Below are positions 33,702-43,154 of a stretch of 51,070 bases of DNA, piece by piece; within the stretch, counting starts at the first letter, position 1; every line of letters starts with the position of its first letter. The position numbers were made by a program, and so were the translations under genes. Under the pieces are notes generated by a model. That model saw only the letters and a program-made list of their open reading frames with translations, had not been told where the DNA came from and made no database searches. Source of the DNA: Microvirga sp. 3-52 (GTDB lineage: Bacteria; Pseudomonadota; Alphaproteobacteria; Rhizobiales; Beijerinckiaceae); NCBI RefSeq assembly GCF_018383585.1, contig NZ_JAHAMK010000031.1, positions 1-51,070 on the forward strand. The letters run 5' to 3'.

Positions 33702-34801
33702 GATGGCCCCAGCATAGCGATGATCCGGTCGGCGATAAGCTCCAGAGGGGCAACGGTTTCCGCGCCACCTCTTCGAAAGAGCTCGCCGGGCATGCCCCAG
33801 ACGATGGCGGTCTCCTCGGCCTCGGCGATTGTGCGACCGCCCTCCCCCCGAAGCCGCGTCATGGCTTCAGCTCCATCGCTGCCCATCCCCGTCATCAGCA
33901 CCCCGATCAACCTGGCAGGCGCAAAGTGCTGCATGGCGCTCTCGACCAGCCGATCGACACTCGGATGCCAACGATGCTCCGGAAGGGAAGGAGCTGCCAG
34001 CACGATTGGGCCATCCGGACGATCCCCGACGATCACGTCCGCATCGCCTTTCCCGATATAGACCTTTCCGACTTCGAGAGGCATCGGATGAGTGACTTCG
34101 GTGACTGTCAAAGCGCAAAGCTTGTCGAGCCGGCGGGCAAGCGGACCAGTGAAAGATCCCGGCATATGCTGCGCCACCACCACAGGCCATGGAAAATCGG
34201 ACGGAAGCCGAGAGAGCACTGCATCCAAGGCCGGCGGACCTCCCGTCGAGGTTCCGACGAGAACAAGACCATATGCCGCAGAGGCTGCACTCCTGATCGC
34301 ACGTGCTGCCGGCGGCGGACGAAGGGACCTTCGAGGGGACGCCATCGGTTTCGGGCTCAGGCCGCTCTTCAACCGCACCCGCTCGGCCAATCTCAGGCTG
34401 CCCGGCAGGCGCGCTCGCGATGCGGCACGGACCTTTTCGACAAGCAGAGGAGCAAGGGTCTCGATCTCGAGCGAAACAGCTCGCTCTGGCTTCGCGATGA
34501 AGTCTACTGCACCTAGGTCCAGGGCCTCGAGCGTAACGCCTGCCCCTTCCGCAGTCAGAGACGACACCATCACGACGGGGCATGGGCGCTCCAGCATGAT
34601 GCGATCGAGACAGGACAAACCGTCCATTTGCGGCATGTGGATATCGAGCGTGATCACATGCGGCTCAAATCCGGCAAGTTGTTCGAGGGCTTCCACGCCA
34701 TTCCGAGCGAAGGCAATCTCGAAATCTCCCTCGGCGCCAAAGACTTTGCCGAGAAGACGTCGCATCAGGGGCGAGTCGTCAACGATCAGCAGCCGGATCA
34801 C
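33698..34801 (-). CDS. cheB: Receptor methylesterase/response regulator CheB
   Basis: The 367-residue product has an N-terminal receiver (DDSPLMRRLL; phosphoacceptor Asp in VITLDIHMPQMDG; Lys in FIAKPE). A linker of about 50 residues leads to the methylesterase domain, with catalytic Ser in GTSTGGPPAL, His in VVAQHMPGSF and Asp in MTGMGSDGAEAM. It removes methyl groups from receptor glutamates and provides adaptation when phosphorylated by CheA. It is coupled to the triple-CheW gene by an ATGA overlap. Confidence 0.95.
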   Translation of the reverse strand: MIRLLIVDDSPLMRRLLGKVFGAEGDFEIAFARNGVEALEQLAGFEPHVITLDIHMPQMDGLSCLDRIMLERPCPVVMVSSLTAEGAGVTLEALDLGAVDFIAKPERAVSLEIETLAPLLVEKVRAASRARLPGSLRLAERVRLKSGLSPKPMASPRRSLRPPPAARAIRSAASAAYGLVLVGTSTGGPPALDAVLSRLPSDFPWPVVVAQHMPGSFTGPLARRLDKLCALTVTEVTHPMPLEVGKVYIGKGDADVIVGDRPDGPIVLAAPSLPEHRWHPSVDRLVESAMQHFAPARLIGVLMTGMGSDGAEAMTRLRGEGGRTIAEAEETAIVWGMPGELFRRGGAETVAPLELIADRIIAMLGPS

Positions 34802-36243
34802 GGAGCAGGCCGAGCAAGGTGACCATCGCCCATAGCCGCAAGCAGATCCTTCTCCGCTTTGTCCAGAAGTTCGCGCGGATTGAGCAGGAGGATCATTCGC
34901 TCTTCGGTGTCGATATTGGCAATCCGATCAATGATTTGGCTCCCGTCTGCAGCCAGATCAGGCGTCGGGCGAAGTTGGCGTCCGGGGATCTTGAGGACCT
35001 CCGATACGGAGTCGACGACAAAGCCAGCCTGCATTTTATCGATCGTGACGACGATGATGCGCTCCCGTCGCCGCTCTCCGCGTCCTTCGAGGTTGAAGCG
35101 CCGCCGCTGATCGATCACTGGAACGACACGGCCGCGCAGATTCATGACACCTTCGATGAAGACGGGAGCCTTGGGCAGACGTGACAGGGTTTCGGGAACA
35201 CGCACCACTTCATCCACGGACGCGATGGGCAAGCCGTATTCCTCACCCTCCAGCTGAAATACGATGAACTGCTCTTCGTCATCCGAAGAACTGTCGGGGC
35301 TGCTCATCTCTCGCGTCTTCTCCTTTTGTGATGCGACGTATTCGGTTAAGTCCTGATCGCGAAACAGGTTATCTGTCGACAGAACCGCCACCAGCCGGCG
35401 CCCTTCCTCGAGGCGGTAGATACCTTGAATTTTGGCCTCTGCTGCACCACGGGTCAGGATCGCAGGGACAGGTTCGATCTCACCGGAGCGAACGCGAAGG
35501 ATCTCCTTCATTCCATTCGTCACCAAGCCTACCAAAGCGTTACCCATGCGCGCGACTACAACACGGGATTTGGCGTCCTCATGTCCGCCTGCACGCAGAC
35601 CAAGGATCCCTCGGAGCGAGACCAGCGGGAGCAGGTGCTCGCGCAGAGGCATGATTCCCAGCATGACCACCTCAGCCTGGGGAACGGCCGCAACACTCGG
35701 AGGAAGCGTCACGATCTCCTGAACAGATCCCAGGGGAAGGGCGAAATCCTGACCCGCAACCGCAAAGCAGACGAGAGCCACTTCGTCACGCGATGCCGTC
35801 GTACCAGGTTTGGGCTCTGTCATTTCCGGGACGCGCTGGGGCTGCACACGGCGTCCGGCGTTGCCAAAGTCGCGGGACAGCAGCGCGTCGAGATCAATCA
35901 AACGGGCAGGTGCGCCATTATCGTCGGATGCACCGGCGCTCCCGAACGATGCCACCCGGTCGATTACCAGGCCGATCGGAGTACCCTGATCGACAACGAC
36001 AACACGGGCATTCGCAATAGGGCGTTCCCCGCGTCCGAAAAGGCTATGGAGCGATACCACCGGCATCACGACCCCTCGAAGATTGGCGACACCGACGAGG
36101 CTCGAAGGGCCGAGCGGCACGCGAGTCACGACCGGCGGACGGATCACCTCAGCAACCTGAGTGGCGGGTAAGGTGAAGCGTTCGTCACCCACCTCTATCG
36201 TCAGGAACGATTGAGTGACAGCCGCAGGGGCCGTCTCAGCCAT
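34798..36243 (-). CDS. Triple CheW-domain coupling protein
   Basis: The 481-residue protein, started at the ATG at 36243 (4 bases after the MCP stop), consists of three CheW folds in a row, at about residues 8-125, 150-305 and 330-465. Each repeat carries the hallmark strand-loop (LVGVANLRGVVMPVVSL; MLGIMPLREHLLPLVSL; IEGVMNLRGRVVPVID). Repeats 1 and 3 keep the NLRG motif; repeat 2 has PLRE and is diverged. It would bridge receptors and CheA. Multi-CheW proteins are uncommon, and three domains in a single polypeptide suggests a specialised baseplate. An ORF extension to 36366 overlaps the MCP gene and is rejected. Confidence 0.9.
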   Translation of the reverse strand: MAETAPAAVTQSFLTIEVGDERFTLPATQVAEVIRPPVVTRVPLGPSSLVGVANLRGVVMPVVSLHSLFGRGERPIANARVVVVDQGTPIGLVIDRVASFGSAGASDDNGAPARLIDLDALLSRDFGNAGRRVQPQRVPEMTEPKPGTTASRDEVALVCFAVAGQDFALPLGSVQEIVTLPPSVAAVPQAEVVMLGIMPLREHLLPLVSLRGILGLRAGGHEDAKSRVVVARMGNALVGLVTNGMKEILRVRSGEIEPVPAILTRGAAEAKIQGIYRLEEGRRLVAVLSTDNLFRDQDLTEYVASQKEKTREMSSPDSSSDDEEQFIVFQLEGEEYGLPIASVDEVVRVPETLSRLPKAPVFIEGVMNLRGRVVPVIDQRRRFNLEGRGERRRERIIVVTIDKMQAGFVVDSVSEVLKIPGRQLRPTPDLAADGSQIIDRIANIDTEERMILLLNPRELLDKAEKDLLAAMGDGHLARPAP

Positions 36244-36247
36244 GATC

Positions 36248-38194
36248 CTAAGACTCCGCCATGTGGAGTTCGTCTGCCAGGGAAGCGATCTCCTCAATGC
36301 CGGCGGCAAGGTCCTCGGCGCCACGTGCTTGCTGTCGAGCCGCAGCGGCTGCCTGAGTAGCGGCACTTCCCGCCTGCTCGGCCACAGCCGCGACCTGCTG
36401 CGTACCCAGCCGTACCTCGCGGACTGCCGTTAGGATCGTCTCCGATCCTGCCAGGATCGCAGCGCTCCCGTGCCGGATCGCGTTAACATCGGCCTCAACC
36501 GCATCCAGCCTCTCAGTCATCATGGCGTTCTTCGCGATCTCTGCCTCCCCGATCGCGGCACTCTGCTCAAGGTCGCGCCGGACGACGGTGATTTGCTCGC
36601 GAATCTGGCGGATAAACTCTTTGATGCGATCGGCGTTCTCCGAGGCATCCCGCGCAAGAGCGCGAATGTCCCCAGAGACAATCGCAAAGCCGCGACCGGC
36701 TTCCCCCGTACGGGCAGCCTCGATGGATCCGCTCACGGCAAGCATATTGGTCTGAACAGCGACGAGAGCGATACTGTCGACGATCTTCTCAATGCGCCTG
36801 CTGGAATCGTCCAGCCCTCCTATCAGATCGATGACAGCCTGAGTTTCCTTCAAACCGTGTTCGACGCCGGCCGCAAGGCGCAATATCGCGGAGCGGTTAT
36901 CCTGGAATGCCGAGGCAAGCGCCTCGATGCGCGCAACCGCCTCGCCGGCAACATCCCGCGACGTGTCAGTAGCCCGTTCGATCTGTCCCATTGCGGCATT
37001 GGCCTGCTGGGTCGCGGCAGCCTGGATCTGAGCCCCCCGGCTGATCTGATCAACTGCGGTCATGATCTCACCGGCAGCTCCCGATAGTTCCTGAATGGCT
37101 GCCGAGAGTTCCTCCGCAGCGGATCCAACCTGTTCGGCACTGGCAGATCCTGCAGCGTTCGCCTGGAGGTCGTCAGCCAAGGCTGCAAGCGCCTGCGCGG
37201 TCTGCTGGCTTTGGTCGAGAGCGACGCTCTGCTGCTGTACGGCCCGCTGTGCCTCGGCCGCTGCGGCAGCCTGCTCTTCGGCGGCACTGGCCACTTGCTC
37301 GGCCCCGCGCTGTGCTTCGCGGATGGCTGCTTCGGCCTCGACGGCGGCAAGGAGGATCGACTGACTGCCATCCGCCAAAAGGATCATGTCAGAGCGGATC
37401 CTATCGAGAGTCGCGACGATGGCGCGCCCCACCTGAGCCTCGCCGGATGCGGTTTCGGCTGCAGCCCTGATCCTCTCGGCGATGGAGCGGACCTCCGTGA
37501 CAATACCTCCGGCAAGAGTTTGGATATCCTGAGCGCTTTTCTCCGATGTGCTCGCCAGAGCGCGCACCTCATCGGCCACGACGGCAAAGCCGCGACCGTT
37601 GTCCCCGGCGCGAGCGGCCTCGATGGCTGCATTAAGGGCCAATAGATTAGTTTGGTCAGAAATGTCGCCGACCGTGCGGGTAATCTCGCCAATCGCGGCA
37701 GCCTGTTTGTCAAGAAACGAAATGATCTCAACTATGGTCTTCTGGCGCGCCGCATTCGCTCCAACGGCAGCGACGGAAGCATCGATTTGAGCCCCGGTCT
37801 CGATCAACAAGGTTTGAAGACTGGCGGTCTTGGCGCGAGCGGCCTCGGCATGCTGTCGTGCCTCGGAGAACGAGTTGCCGAGGCCCACGATGGCACTCAG
37901 CGATTGCTGCGAAGCGCCTGCTGCCTCCTCCGCCCCGACGGCGATCTGCTCCATTGCGCGACGCAATTCCTCCGCAGCGGACGAAGCCTCGGTCACCCCG
38001 CTGGCCAATTCCTCGGTAGCTGCGCCGATGCGCTCAGCCGCCTTCTGCTGCCGGACCCTGACCCGCTCAAGGGTCCGGCGCTGAGGGCTTCCCCCCTTTG
38101 GAGAAGCGGACGACACCGTTGAAGCTGCGGAATCGCCATCAACCTGACGGAGGGTACCCTTACTAGGCAATTCGGTCGTTTTAACCAGTGCCAT
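36248..38194 (-). CDS. Soluble methyl-accepting protein with two signalling hairpins
   Basis: The 648-residue protein has no membrane segment, no signal peptide and no recognisable ligand-binding domain; a roughly 45-residue disordered N-terminus is followed by continuous Ala/Glu-rich coiled coil. It contains two MCP signalling tips: residues 179-214 ([17 protein letters not shown] then [15 protein letters not shown]) and residues 480-514 ([17 protein letters not shown] then [15 protein letters not shown]). The second is diverged at several conserved positions. Putative methylation pairs are visible ([21 protein letters not shown]). A double-tip cytoplasmic receptor recalls DosM, which organises the Vibrio cholerae cluster I array. 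AAAGG about 7 bases upstream supports the start. It is first in the Che operon. Confidence 0.92.
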   Translation of the reverse strand: MALVKTTELPSKGTLRQVDGDSAASTVSSASPKGGSPQRRTLERVRVRQQKAAERIGAATEELASGVTEASSAAEELRRAMEQIAVGAEEAAGASQQSLSAIVGLGNSFSEARQHAEAARAKTASLQTLLIETGAQIDASVAAVGANAARQKTIVEIISFLDKQAAAIGEITRTVGDISDQTNLLALNAAIEAARAGDNGRGFAVVADEVRALASTSEKSAQDIQTLAGGIVTEVRSIAERIRAAAETASGEAQVGRAIVATLDRIRSDMILLADGSQSILLAAVEAEAAIREAQRGAEQVASAAEEQAAAAAEAQRAVQQQSVALDQSQQTAQALAALADDLQANAAGSASAEQVGSAAEELSAAIQELSGAAGEIMTAVDQISRGAQIQAAATQQANAAMGQIERATDTSRDVAGEAVARIEALASAFQDNRSAILRLAAGVEHGLKETQAVIDLIGGLDDSSRRIEKIVDSIALVAVQTNMLAVSGSIEAARTGEAGRGFAIVSGDIRALARDASENADRIKEFIRQIREQITVVRRDLEQSAAIGEAEIAKNAMMTERLDAVEADVNAIRHGSAAILAGSETILTAVREVRLGTQQVAAVAEQAGSAATQAAAAARQQARGAEDLAAGIEEIASLADELHMAES

Positions 38195-38748
38195 TGATGG
38201 CCTTTATTAATTGCGGACAGTATATCAAGGCTCGACATGAAGTGCTGGCACTTTGGTCAGCCCAATCATATCGAGGCCAAGCGGAGCGAGAACTTTTATA
38301 GATTCGGGCGGCTTTGTAGCAAGGTATGCCTATGGCCGTTTCGACAAAAAAACAAGCTGTGCAGTAATTGTGTACTAGCGACGCCTGCCGGGAGCGGCTG
38401 CAGCCCAGCTCAAGCCGGCATTGGGCCAGCATCTGCATCGACCAGTGCCACGCCCTGACTGCCTATTCCTGCGAGCCAGTACCATCGGGGCGCCGCTTGT
38501 CGCAGGCACAGACCGTCTAGCACGGTATGCCGGCGGTCCGACCTTCAACGAACCGGCCCGGGCCTTTGAATATGGTGGGACTGTCATACAGCGCCTCGGC
38601 GATCGTCTTCCAAGACTCGTGCCTGTCGGCTGCTGGCGGGATGAGAGGGCGTGCTGCGCGAAGGCGATGTAGCGATCCACGGCAGAATGTTGGACTGGAC
38701 TCCATAGGGCCGGATCGGCATCCATATAAAGGTCCAAGGCTCACGACG
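38195..38748. other. Intergenic region upstream of the Che operon
   Basis: These 554 bases have no convincing gene. Near the Che operon start there is an AT-rich stretch and the small inverted repeat AGTGC-TG-GCACT at 38241-38252. At 38517-38737 two overlapping minus-strand frames each read like part of a protein (DADPALWSPVQHSAVDRYIA in one; ESWKTIAEALYDSPTIFKGP in the other), as if one gene had been split by a frameshift. I could not identify it. Confidence 0.4.
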
Positions 38749-39108
38749 TCATCTTGAGGCAGGTTGCCAGTATCGTCCGGTGAACAGGGCAATCACAGCA
38801 ACTCCAATGATGGCTCCCGATCCGCTTACGCAAGCGTCAAGAATACGGCTCACACGGCCCGGCGAAAAGTTCTGCAATAGTTCCAATACAAAGCTATACG
38901 TCACAAGGAAGATGCCGACCTGAATCCGTCGCTGAGGGTACCTCAGTGCAAACAGCACGGCTGTTCCGCAATAGGCAACAAAGTGTTCGATGTATCCCGG
39001 CGCACTAGTGCGCGCTTGAAAGTCATCAGGGACAAGCGACAAATAAGCGAGGACCGGAACACATAACCACGCGCTGACCAGAAGAATTCTGTTATTTATA
39101 GAAGCCAT
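38749..39108 (-). CDS. VanZ-like family membrane protein
   Basis: The 119-residue protein has about four membrane segments. The VanZ pattern is visible: SLVPDD after the first helix, YIEHFVAYCGTAVLFAL in the second, and FVLELLQNFSPGRVSRILDA before the last helix, which is the family's E-x3-Q-x-F-x-PGR-x2-x2-D signature. Small VanZ proteins are common near polysaccharide genes and their biochemical role is uncertain. It stands alone between the Che operon and the polysaccharide cluster. Confidence 0.8.
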   Translation of the reverse strand: MASINNRILLVSAWLCVPVLAYLSLVPDDFQARTSAPGYIEHFVAYCGTAVLFALRYPQRRIQVGIFLVTYSFVLELLQNFSPGRVSRILDACVSGSGAIIGVAVIALFTGRYWQPASR

Positions 39109-39320
39109 ATCTTTATGCCTCGAGTGAGAGGAATAGCAGCAAGTTCTGCTTTTTTACCCACAACCTCACGTCACTCACCTCCACGCCGCACAATCAAGGC
39201 ATACGAGTGTATTCTTATGCAAAAGTTCGCTTGGAGTTCGAACAATCACAGGTTATGCGCAGAAAAGTGGATTTATAGTCGTCGAACGCCGCAACAACAG
39301 GCCGTATGAAGCAGAGAGCA

Positions 39321-40739
39321 TCAGGACGCTATCTTATCTGCATTCATAAACGAGCTAAGCGGATAGCTGTGGCGCAATCTGGGATGCTGAACCAAGGATA
39401 CCGCATACCGGTATTTTCCAGATGGCAATGGTGGAATTGAGTCCACAATTTCAAATTCGACTTGGCAAGAATCCCCCATTACTCGCCGGAACGATGTACG
39501 AATTTCCTCCAGAGCTATGGGGGGCGGCGGCGCCTCTATAATCAACTTGATCAGAATGGAATTGTAGTCCGTCTGGATAACCTGAGTCTTCTTCAGCCAT
39601 CCGTCATTATGAACTTTTCCAAGGAAGTGCATAAAAAAGTTTCCTGGCACGGTCGAACCATCCTCGCGCACAAAAGTGTCCATGATGCGCCCAGTGACAG
39701 TATGCAGGTTCTCCACGGATGGAGTCGGAGATTCCGTCAACGCACCAACAACTGCTCTGTCGCCGATCCGATAACGGATAATTGGCATAGTATAATTTGT
39801 CATGCAGGTGACCAGTACATCACCCTCCTCACCGGGCCTGCATGCCTGCCCACGCTCGTTCACCACTTCAACGAAATGGGTATAGGAAAATACCTCCATC
39901 CCTCCGCCTGAGACCCGCTCTCCCGCGAAGCTGCCGACCTCACGCGACCCATATCGGTTTAGAACAGGGCAGCCAAAAGCTCGCTCAACTTCCTCGCGAA
40001 TGAATGGATACAATGTTCCGGCACTGGTGACCACACCTCTGACACTGGTGACTTTGATACCTGCATCATTGATATAGCGTGCTAGTTCATAGATGCTCTC
40101 TGCATACGCCTCAATCATCACCGGACGAGCCCGTTGCAGTATCTTGGCGTAACGCTCCAAGTCCAATTTGCTCATACACCAGGAGTTGAGGAAAGTCTGG
40201 TTGCGTATGAAGTTAGACAGCTTGTTTCGCCACCCTGATGTACCGCGTAAAACATCCCGTTCGGAGCCCCAAAGCGTAACGAACGGTTCGCCAGACTCCC
40301 ATCCTGCCCAGCGTTGCAGCATCTCTTGAGTCGCCCGACCGATATCGTCGTAGCAACGGTCCTGTAGCACGACAACAGGAATACCAGAGCTCCCACCTGA
40401 CCCGTTTTTGTACCAGGCCCGAGTCTCGTAATCACGACTTTTCAAACGTTCGAACTCGCTATGCAGATGATCACGCGTCAATTCTGGGATCTGTGAGAAG
40501 CGCGTGAGGTCGACCTGCTCGCGATCTACGACCCCAGCATCGCGCAGCAGGTCTCCGTAATATGGGACATTACGAGCAGCATGAAGCAACAAATGCTTGA
40601 GTTGTTGCATCTGGGTCGAGCGCCGCTGCGTGATTGGCAACGTATAAAAATCGGCCAAAAAAGCAACATGGTTCGGAACAGGGTTGCGTGTGACATGCGT
40701 ATCGTAAAACCCTAAAATAGGTCTACGCCAGTTCCTCAT
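39321..40739 (-). CDS. PaaK/CapK-family adenylate-forming enzyme, copy 1
   Basis: The 472-residue soluble protein resembles phenylacetate-CoA ligase-like CapK proteins found in polysaccharide clusters. AGGAAG precedes the ATG. Shared features include HAARNVPYYGDLLRDAG near residue 55, the phosphate loop GSGGSSGIPVVVLQDR (canonical Thr replaced by Ser), LWGSERD, and NRYGSREVGSFAGE followed by IRYRIGDRAVVG and VTGRIMDTFV. It may activate an acyl group for attachment to a polysaccharide. It is strongly similar over its whole length to the protein encoded at 47911-49314. The gene points away from the glycosyltransferases. Confidence 0.8.
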   Translation of the reverse strand: MRNWRRPILGFYDTHVTRNPVPNHVAFLADFYTLPITQRRSTQMQQLKHLLLHAARNVPYYGDLLRDAGVVDREQVDLTRFSQIPELTRDHLHSEFERLKSRDYETRAWYKNGSGGSSGIPVVVLQDRCYDDIGRATQEMLQRWAGWESGEPFVTLWGSERDVLRGTSGWRNKLSNFIRNQTFLNSWCMSKLDLERYAKILQRARPVMIEAYAESIYELARYINDAGIKVTSVRGVVTSAGTLYPFIREEVERAFGCPVLNRYGSREVGSFAGERVSGGGMEVFSYTHFVEVVNERGQACRPGEEGDVLVTCMTNYTMPIIRYRIGDRAVVGALTESPTPSVENLHTVTGRIMDTFVREDGSTVPGNFFMHFLGKVHNDGWLKKTQVIQTDYNSILIKLIIEAPPPPIALEEIRTSFRRVMGDSCQVEFEIVDSIPPLPSGKYRYAVSLVQHPRLRHSYPLSSFMNADKIAS

Positions 40740-41768
40740 AATCTTCCTGCCTCTCGTGACTCACTCAAATCTTATCTGTATGGGAGGAAAACTGAAACGA
40801 ACTCAGGTATTACCCCATAATAATGTCCATCCGCCGCAGGGTTGATCTGAAGCGAGCGCACCACGCGTAAATGGCTGGCTCGCCCCACCGTGGCAGACCG
40901 GCTTAGCCAGCGTGGTATGGGCTGCCGGACGGCCCTTGAGTAAACGGGTCCGTCACGCCGCTACCCGCGCCAGCGCCCGCGAACCGGTCCACTGGACATC
41001 GTGAATTCGGTTCGCTTCGGGGCTGTCCCGACAAGCGCCGCAGCGGCTTAGGATCCGACGCAGTCGGTCGAGTCCCTACACATCTGAAACCAACGGAAAG
41101 GCCAAGCCATCGTTCAAGACGCTTCTGCCGGACTGGGCTAACGGGATCCCAGACAGTTCATCGCAGATTGCAGCCACCGAGCGTCCGCAGTGCTTGGCGC
41201 AGCACAACTAGCAGCACCCGTATGCTGGCTCTAACTGACGATCTCAGGCTCACGCCCTCGCTGGAATAATCTGATCAGAGATCACCGCTAGGCGGCTCAA
41301 TCCACTAAGCCGACAGTCGCGCTGGCGCCTGGAGGGCAACTCCGTAGCCGCCCGAGTAGCCGCCCGAACTGCAAGTGCATGATTGCGGCGGTCATCGGAC
41401 TCTGACCGAAACGGCTCTGCAGAGGAACGCGCGGACCGGCTCCGCGACGGTGTTGATCCGCTTCGCCACCGTGTCAGCCTCTGCGTTGCACACTTGGCAC
41501 CCAAAGGCTGAGTGAGGCGCAAGTGTGCGTCAGCGCAGGCTCTTTAGGTGCACTCCCGAAGAGAGACTACATATAGGAGAGTTTGATGGTACTCTGCCGG
41601 GACTGTGGCTGACGTTTGACGACAAAAGCCGACGACGCAATTGCCATCCGGATACACGATGCTTGCCTACGATAACCGGCTGTCCGTACAAGCGTTCAAC
41701 ATCGCGAACTGAATAATGAATGTACTAAGTGGTGTTTCAGAGCGCCGTCTAACAATTCGCTGAACGTC
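40740..41768. other. Gene-poor region, about 1 kb
   Basis: No frame here looks coding: the open frames lack ribosome binding sites and have arginine/serine-rich, low-complexity translations typical of noncoding GC-rich DNA. Base composition and the loss of frames suggest decayed mobile DNA between the CapK-like gene and the first glycosyltransferase, but I found no transposase motif I would defend. It must hold the promoters of both flanking, divergent genes. Confidence 0.5.
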
Positions 41769-42980
41769 ATGACTGCTCAAGCCACAAAGTGCGGTAGGAG
41801 GGCTACAGGATTGCCGATGGTCGCGGAAGAAATGGCTAGAGTAAACAATAGTGGCTTCGAGCGGGCGCTATCCTGCACGGCTCATGCAAGACCTATAGCA
41901 ATCATTATCGGACAGTTTAAGCATGGTGGGAGCGAACGTCAGCTTTATACCTTTCTAACGTACTGTGATCGCAACCGTTGGAACCCGGTCGTCTACGTCT
42001 CGGGCGAGCTAGGATACTGGGACGAGCCGATCCGGAAACTGAATATTCCGGTCGTACTCCTTAGAGGCAGCCCACTCGCGAAGATGAGGCAATTCAGGAA
42101 GCATTGCGTCGCCCAAGGCGCAAAGCACTTCTTCTCGTGGTCTTCATATACGAATGCCTACGGCCTGTCTCTGATCGGGCTCAATGTCCATTGTATAGGA
42201 TCGTTCCGGAATACAGGGTTTACTGATCTGCCATCGCGCTGGCGATGGCTCTGGTCTTGGGCCAGCATGGCTGGAATATCCACCGCGGTTTGCAACTCGC
42301 GGAGAACGCAGATCGAAATCTCAGAGCGCAGTGCCCTGACGAAGAAGGTTGTCTACATTCCAAATGCCATCCAAGTACTTCCCAGTGACAAACTGCGAGC
42401 ATACCGTGAAGCATGGCGCCAGAAGCTGGGCTTATCCGAGACTGATGTGCTCGTTCTTGGCGTAGGCAGAGTGGAGCCGGCTAAGAACTTCTCACGCTTT
42501 GTCGATGTAGTTCATCAGGTCGTCCAGCACGTTCCTGTCAAGGCCATCATCGCCGGAGGTGACCAGGGGGACCAACAAAACGTTCAGGCGCACGTGGACG
42601 ATCTCGGTCTGCGAGATACCGTCGACTTTCTCGGATTGATCCCAGAAGCCCGTGAATTGATCTGCGCCGCCGACGTCTTCCTCTTATCCTCTGATAGAGA
42701 AGGCATGCCGAACGTCGTCCTGGAGGCAATGGCGGCCGGCGTTCCGTGTGTATCCACGAAGGTGGGTTCCATTGGCGACGTGATAGAGCATGGAACGACA
42801 GGGTTCATAGCCGAGATGGATGTCCAGCAATTGGCACAGTATGTGCATCGTCTGGCTATTGACCCGACCTTAAGCAAGGCAGTCGGCAAGCATGCGAGAG
42901 CTGCAATCGAGCGAAACTTTCAACCGGAACACATAGTGAGTGAACTCTGGGCGTTGTGCGAGACGCCAAGCGATCACTAA
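41769..42980 (+). CDS. GT4-family glycosyltransferase
   Basis: This GT-B glycosyltransferase has up to 403 residues; the start is uncertain, since an ATG at 41832 also precedes the conserved part. Recognisable elements are IIIGQFKHGGSERQLYTFL at the acceptor domain, VLGVGRVEPAKNFSRFVDVV at the start of the donor domain, and the C-terminal signature FLLSSDREGMPNVVLEAMAA (E-x7-E motif) with GVPCVSTKVGSIGDVIEHG. It transfers a nucleotide-sugar donor to a lipid-linked or glycan acceptor at the inner membrane. First of a rightward series of polysaccharide genes. Confidence 0.85.
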   Translation: MTAQATKCGRRATGLPMVAEEMARVNNSGFERALSCTAHARPIAIIIGQFKHGGSERQLYTFLTYCDRNRWNPVVYVSGELGYWDEPIRKLNIPVVLLRGSPLAKMRQFRKHCVAQGAKHFFSWSSYTNAYGLSLIGLNVHCIGSFRNTGFTDLPSRWRWLWSWASMAGISTAVCNSRRTQIEISERSALTKKVVYIPNAIQVLPSDKLRAYREAWRQKLGLSETDVLVLGVGRVEPAKNFSRFVDVVHQVVQHVPVKAIIAGGDQGDQQNVQAHVDDLGLRDTVDFLGLIPEARELICAADVFLLSSDREGMPNVVLEAMAAGVPCVSTKVGSIGDVIEHGTTGFIAEMDVQQLAQYVHRLAIDPTLSKAVGKHARAAIERNFQPEHIVSELWALCETPSDH

Positions 42981-43154
42981 GCCGCGTGTTGCGGCATTCA
43001 TTCTCGTCACACTCTGAGAAATGAAAAATCGATCGAAATGCTCTGCGGTGCGACATATGCTGCAGACGAGAATTCTGGGATCCTAGAGATCTCGCTGGAG
43101 CTGGGTCAACGATCGCAAGCCGATTGTTGAAAGAACTACGTCAGGAGTTTCGTT

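Noticed and set aside
36244..36366. N-terminal extension of the triple-CheW protein
   Set aside because: The extra 41 codons lie inside the MCP gene, do not resemble CheW and contain Arg/Pro-rich noise; the ATG at 36243, just after the MCP stop, precedes the first CheW strand.
41250..41522. Possible IS5-type transposase remnant on the minus strand
   Set aside because: A short stretch loosely resembles the end of IS5/ISL2 transposases but contains stops and no catalytic motif I can defend.
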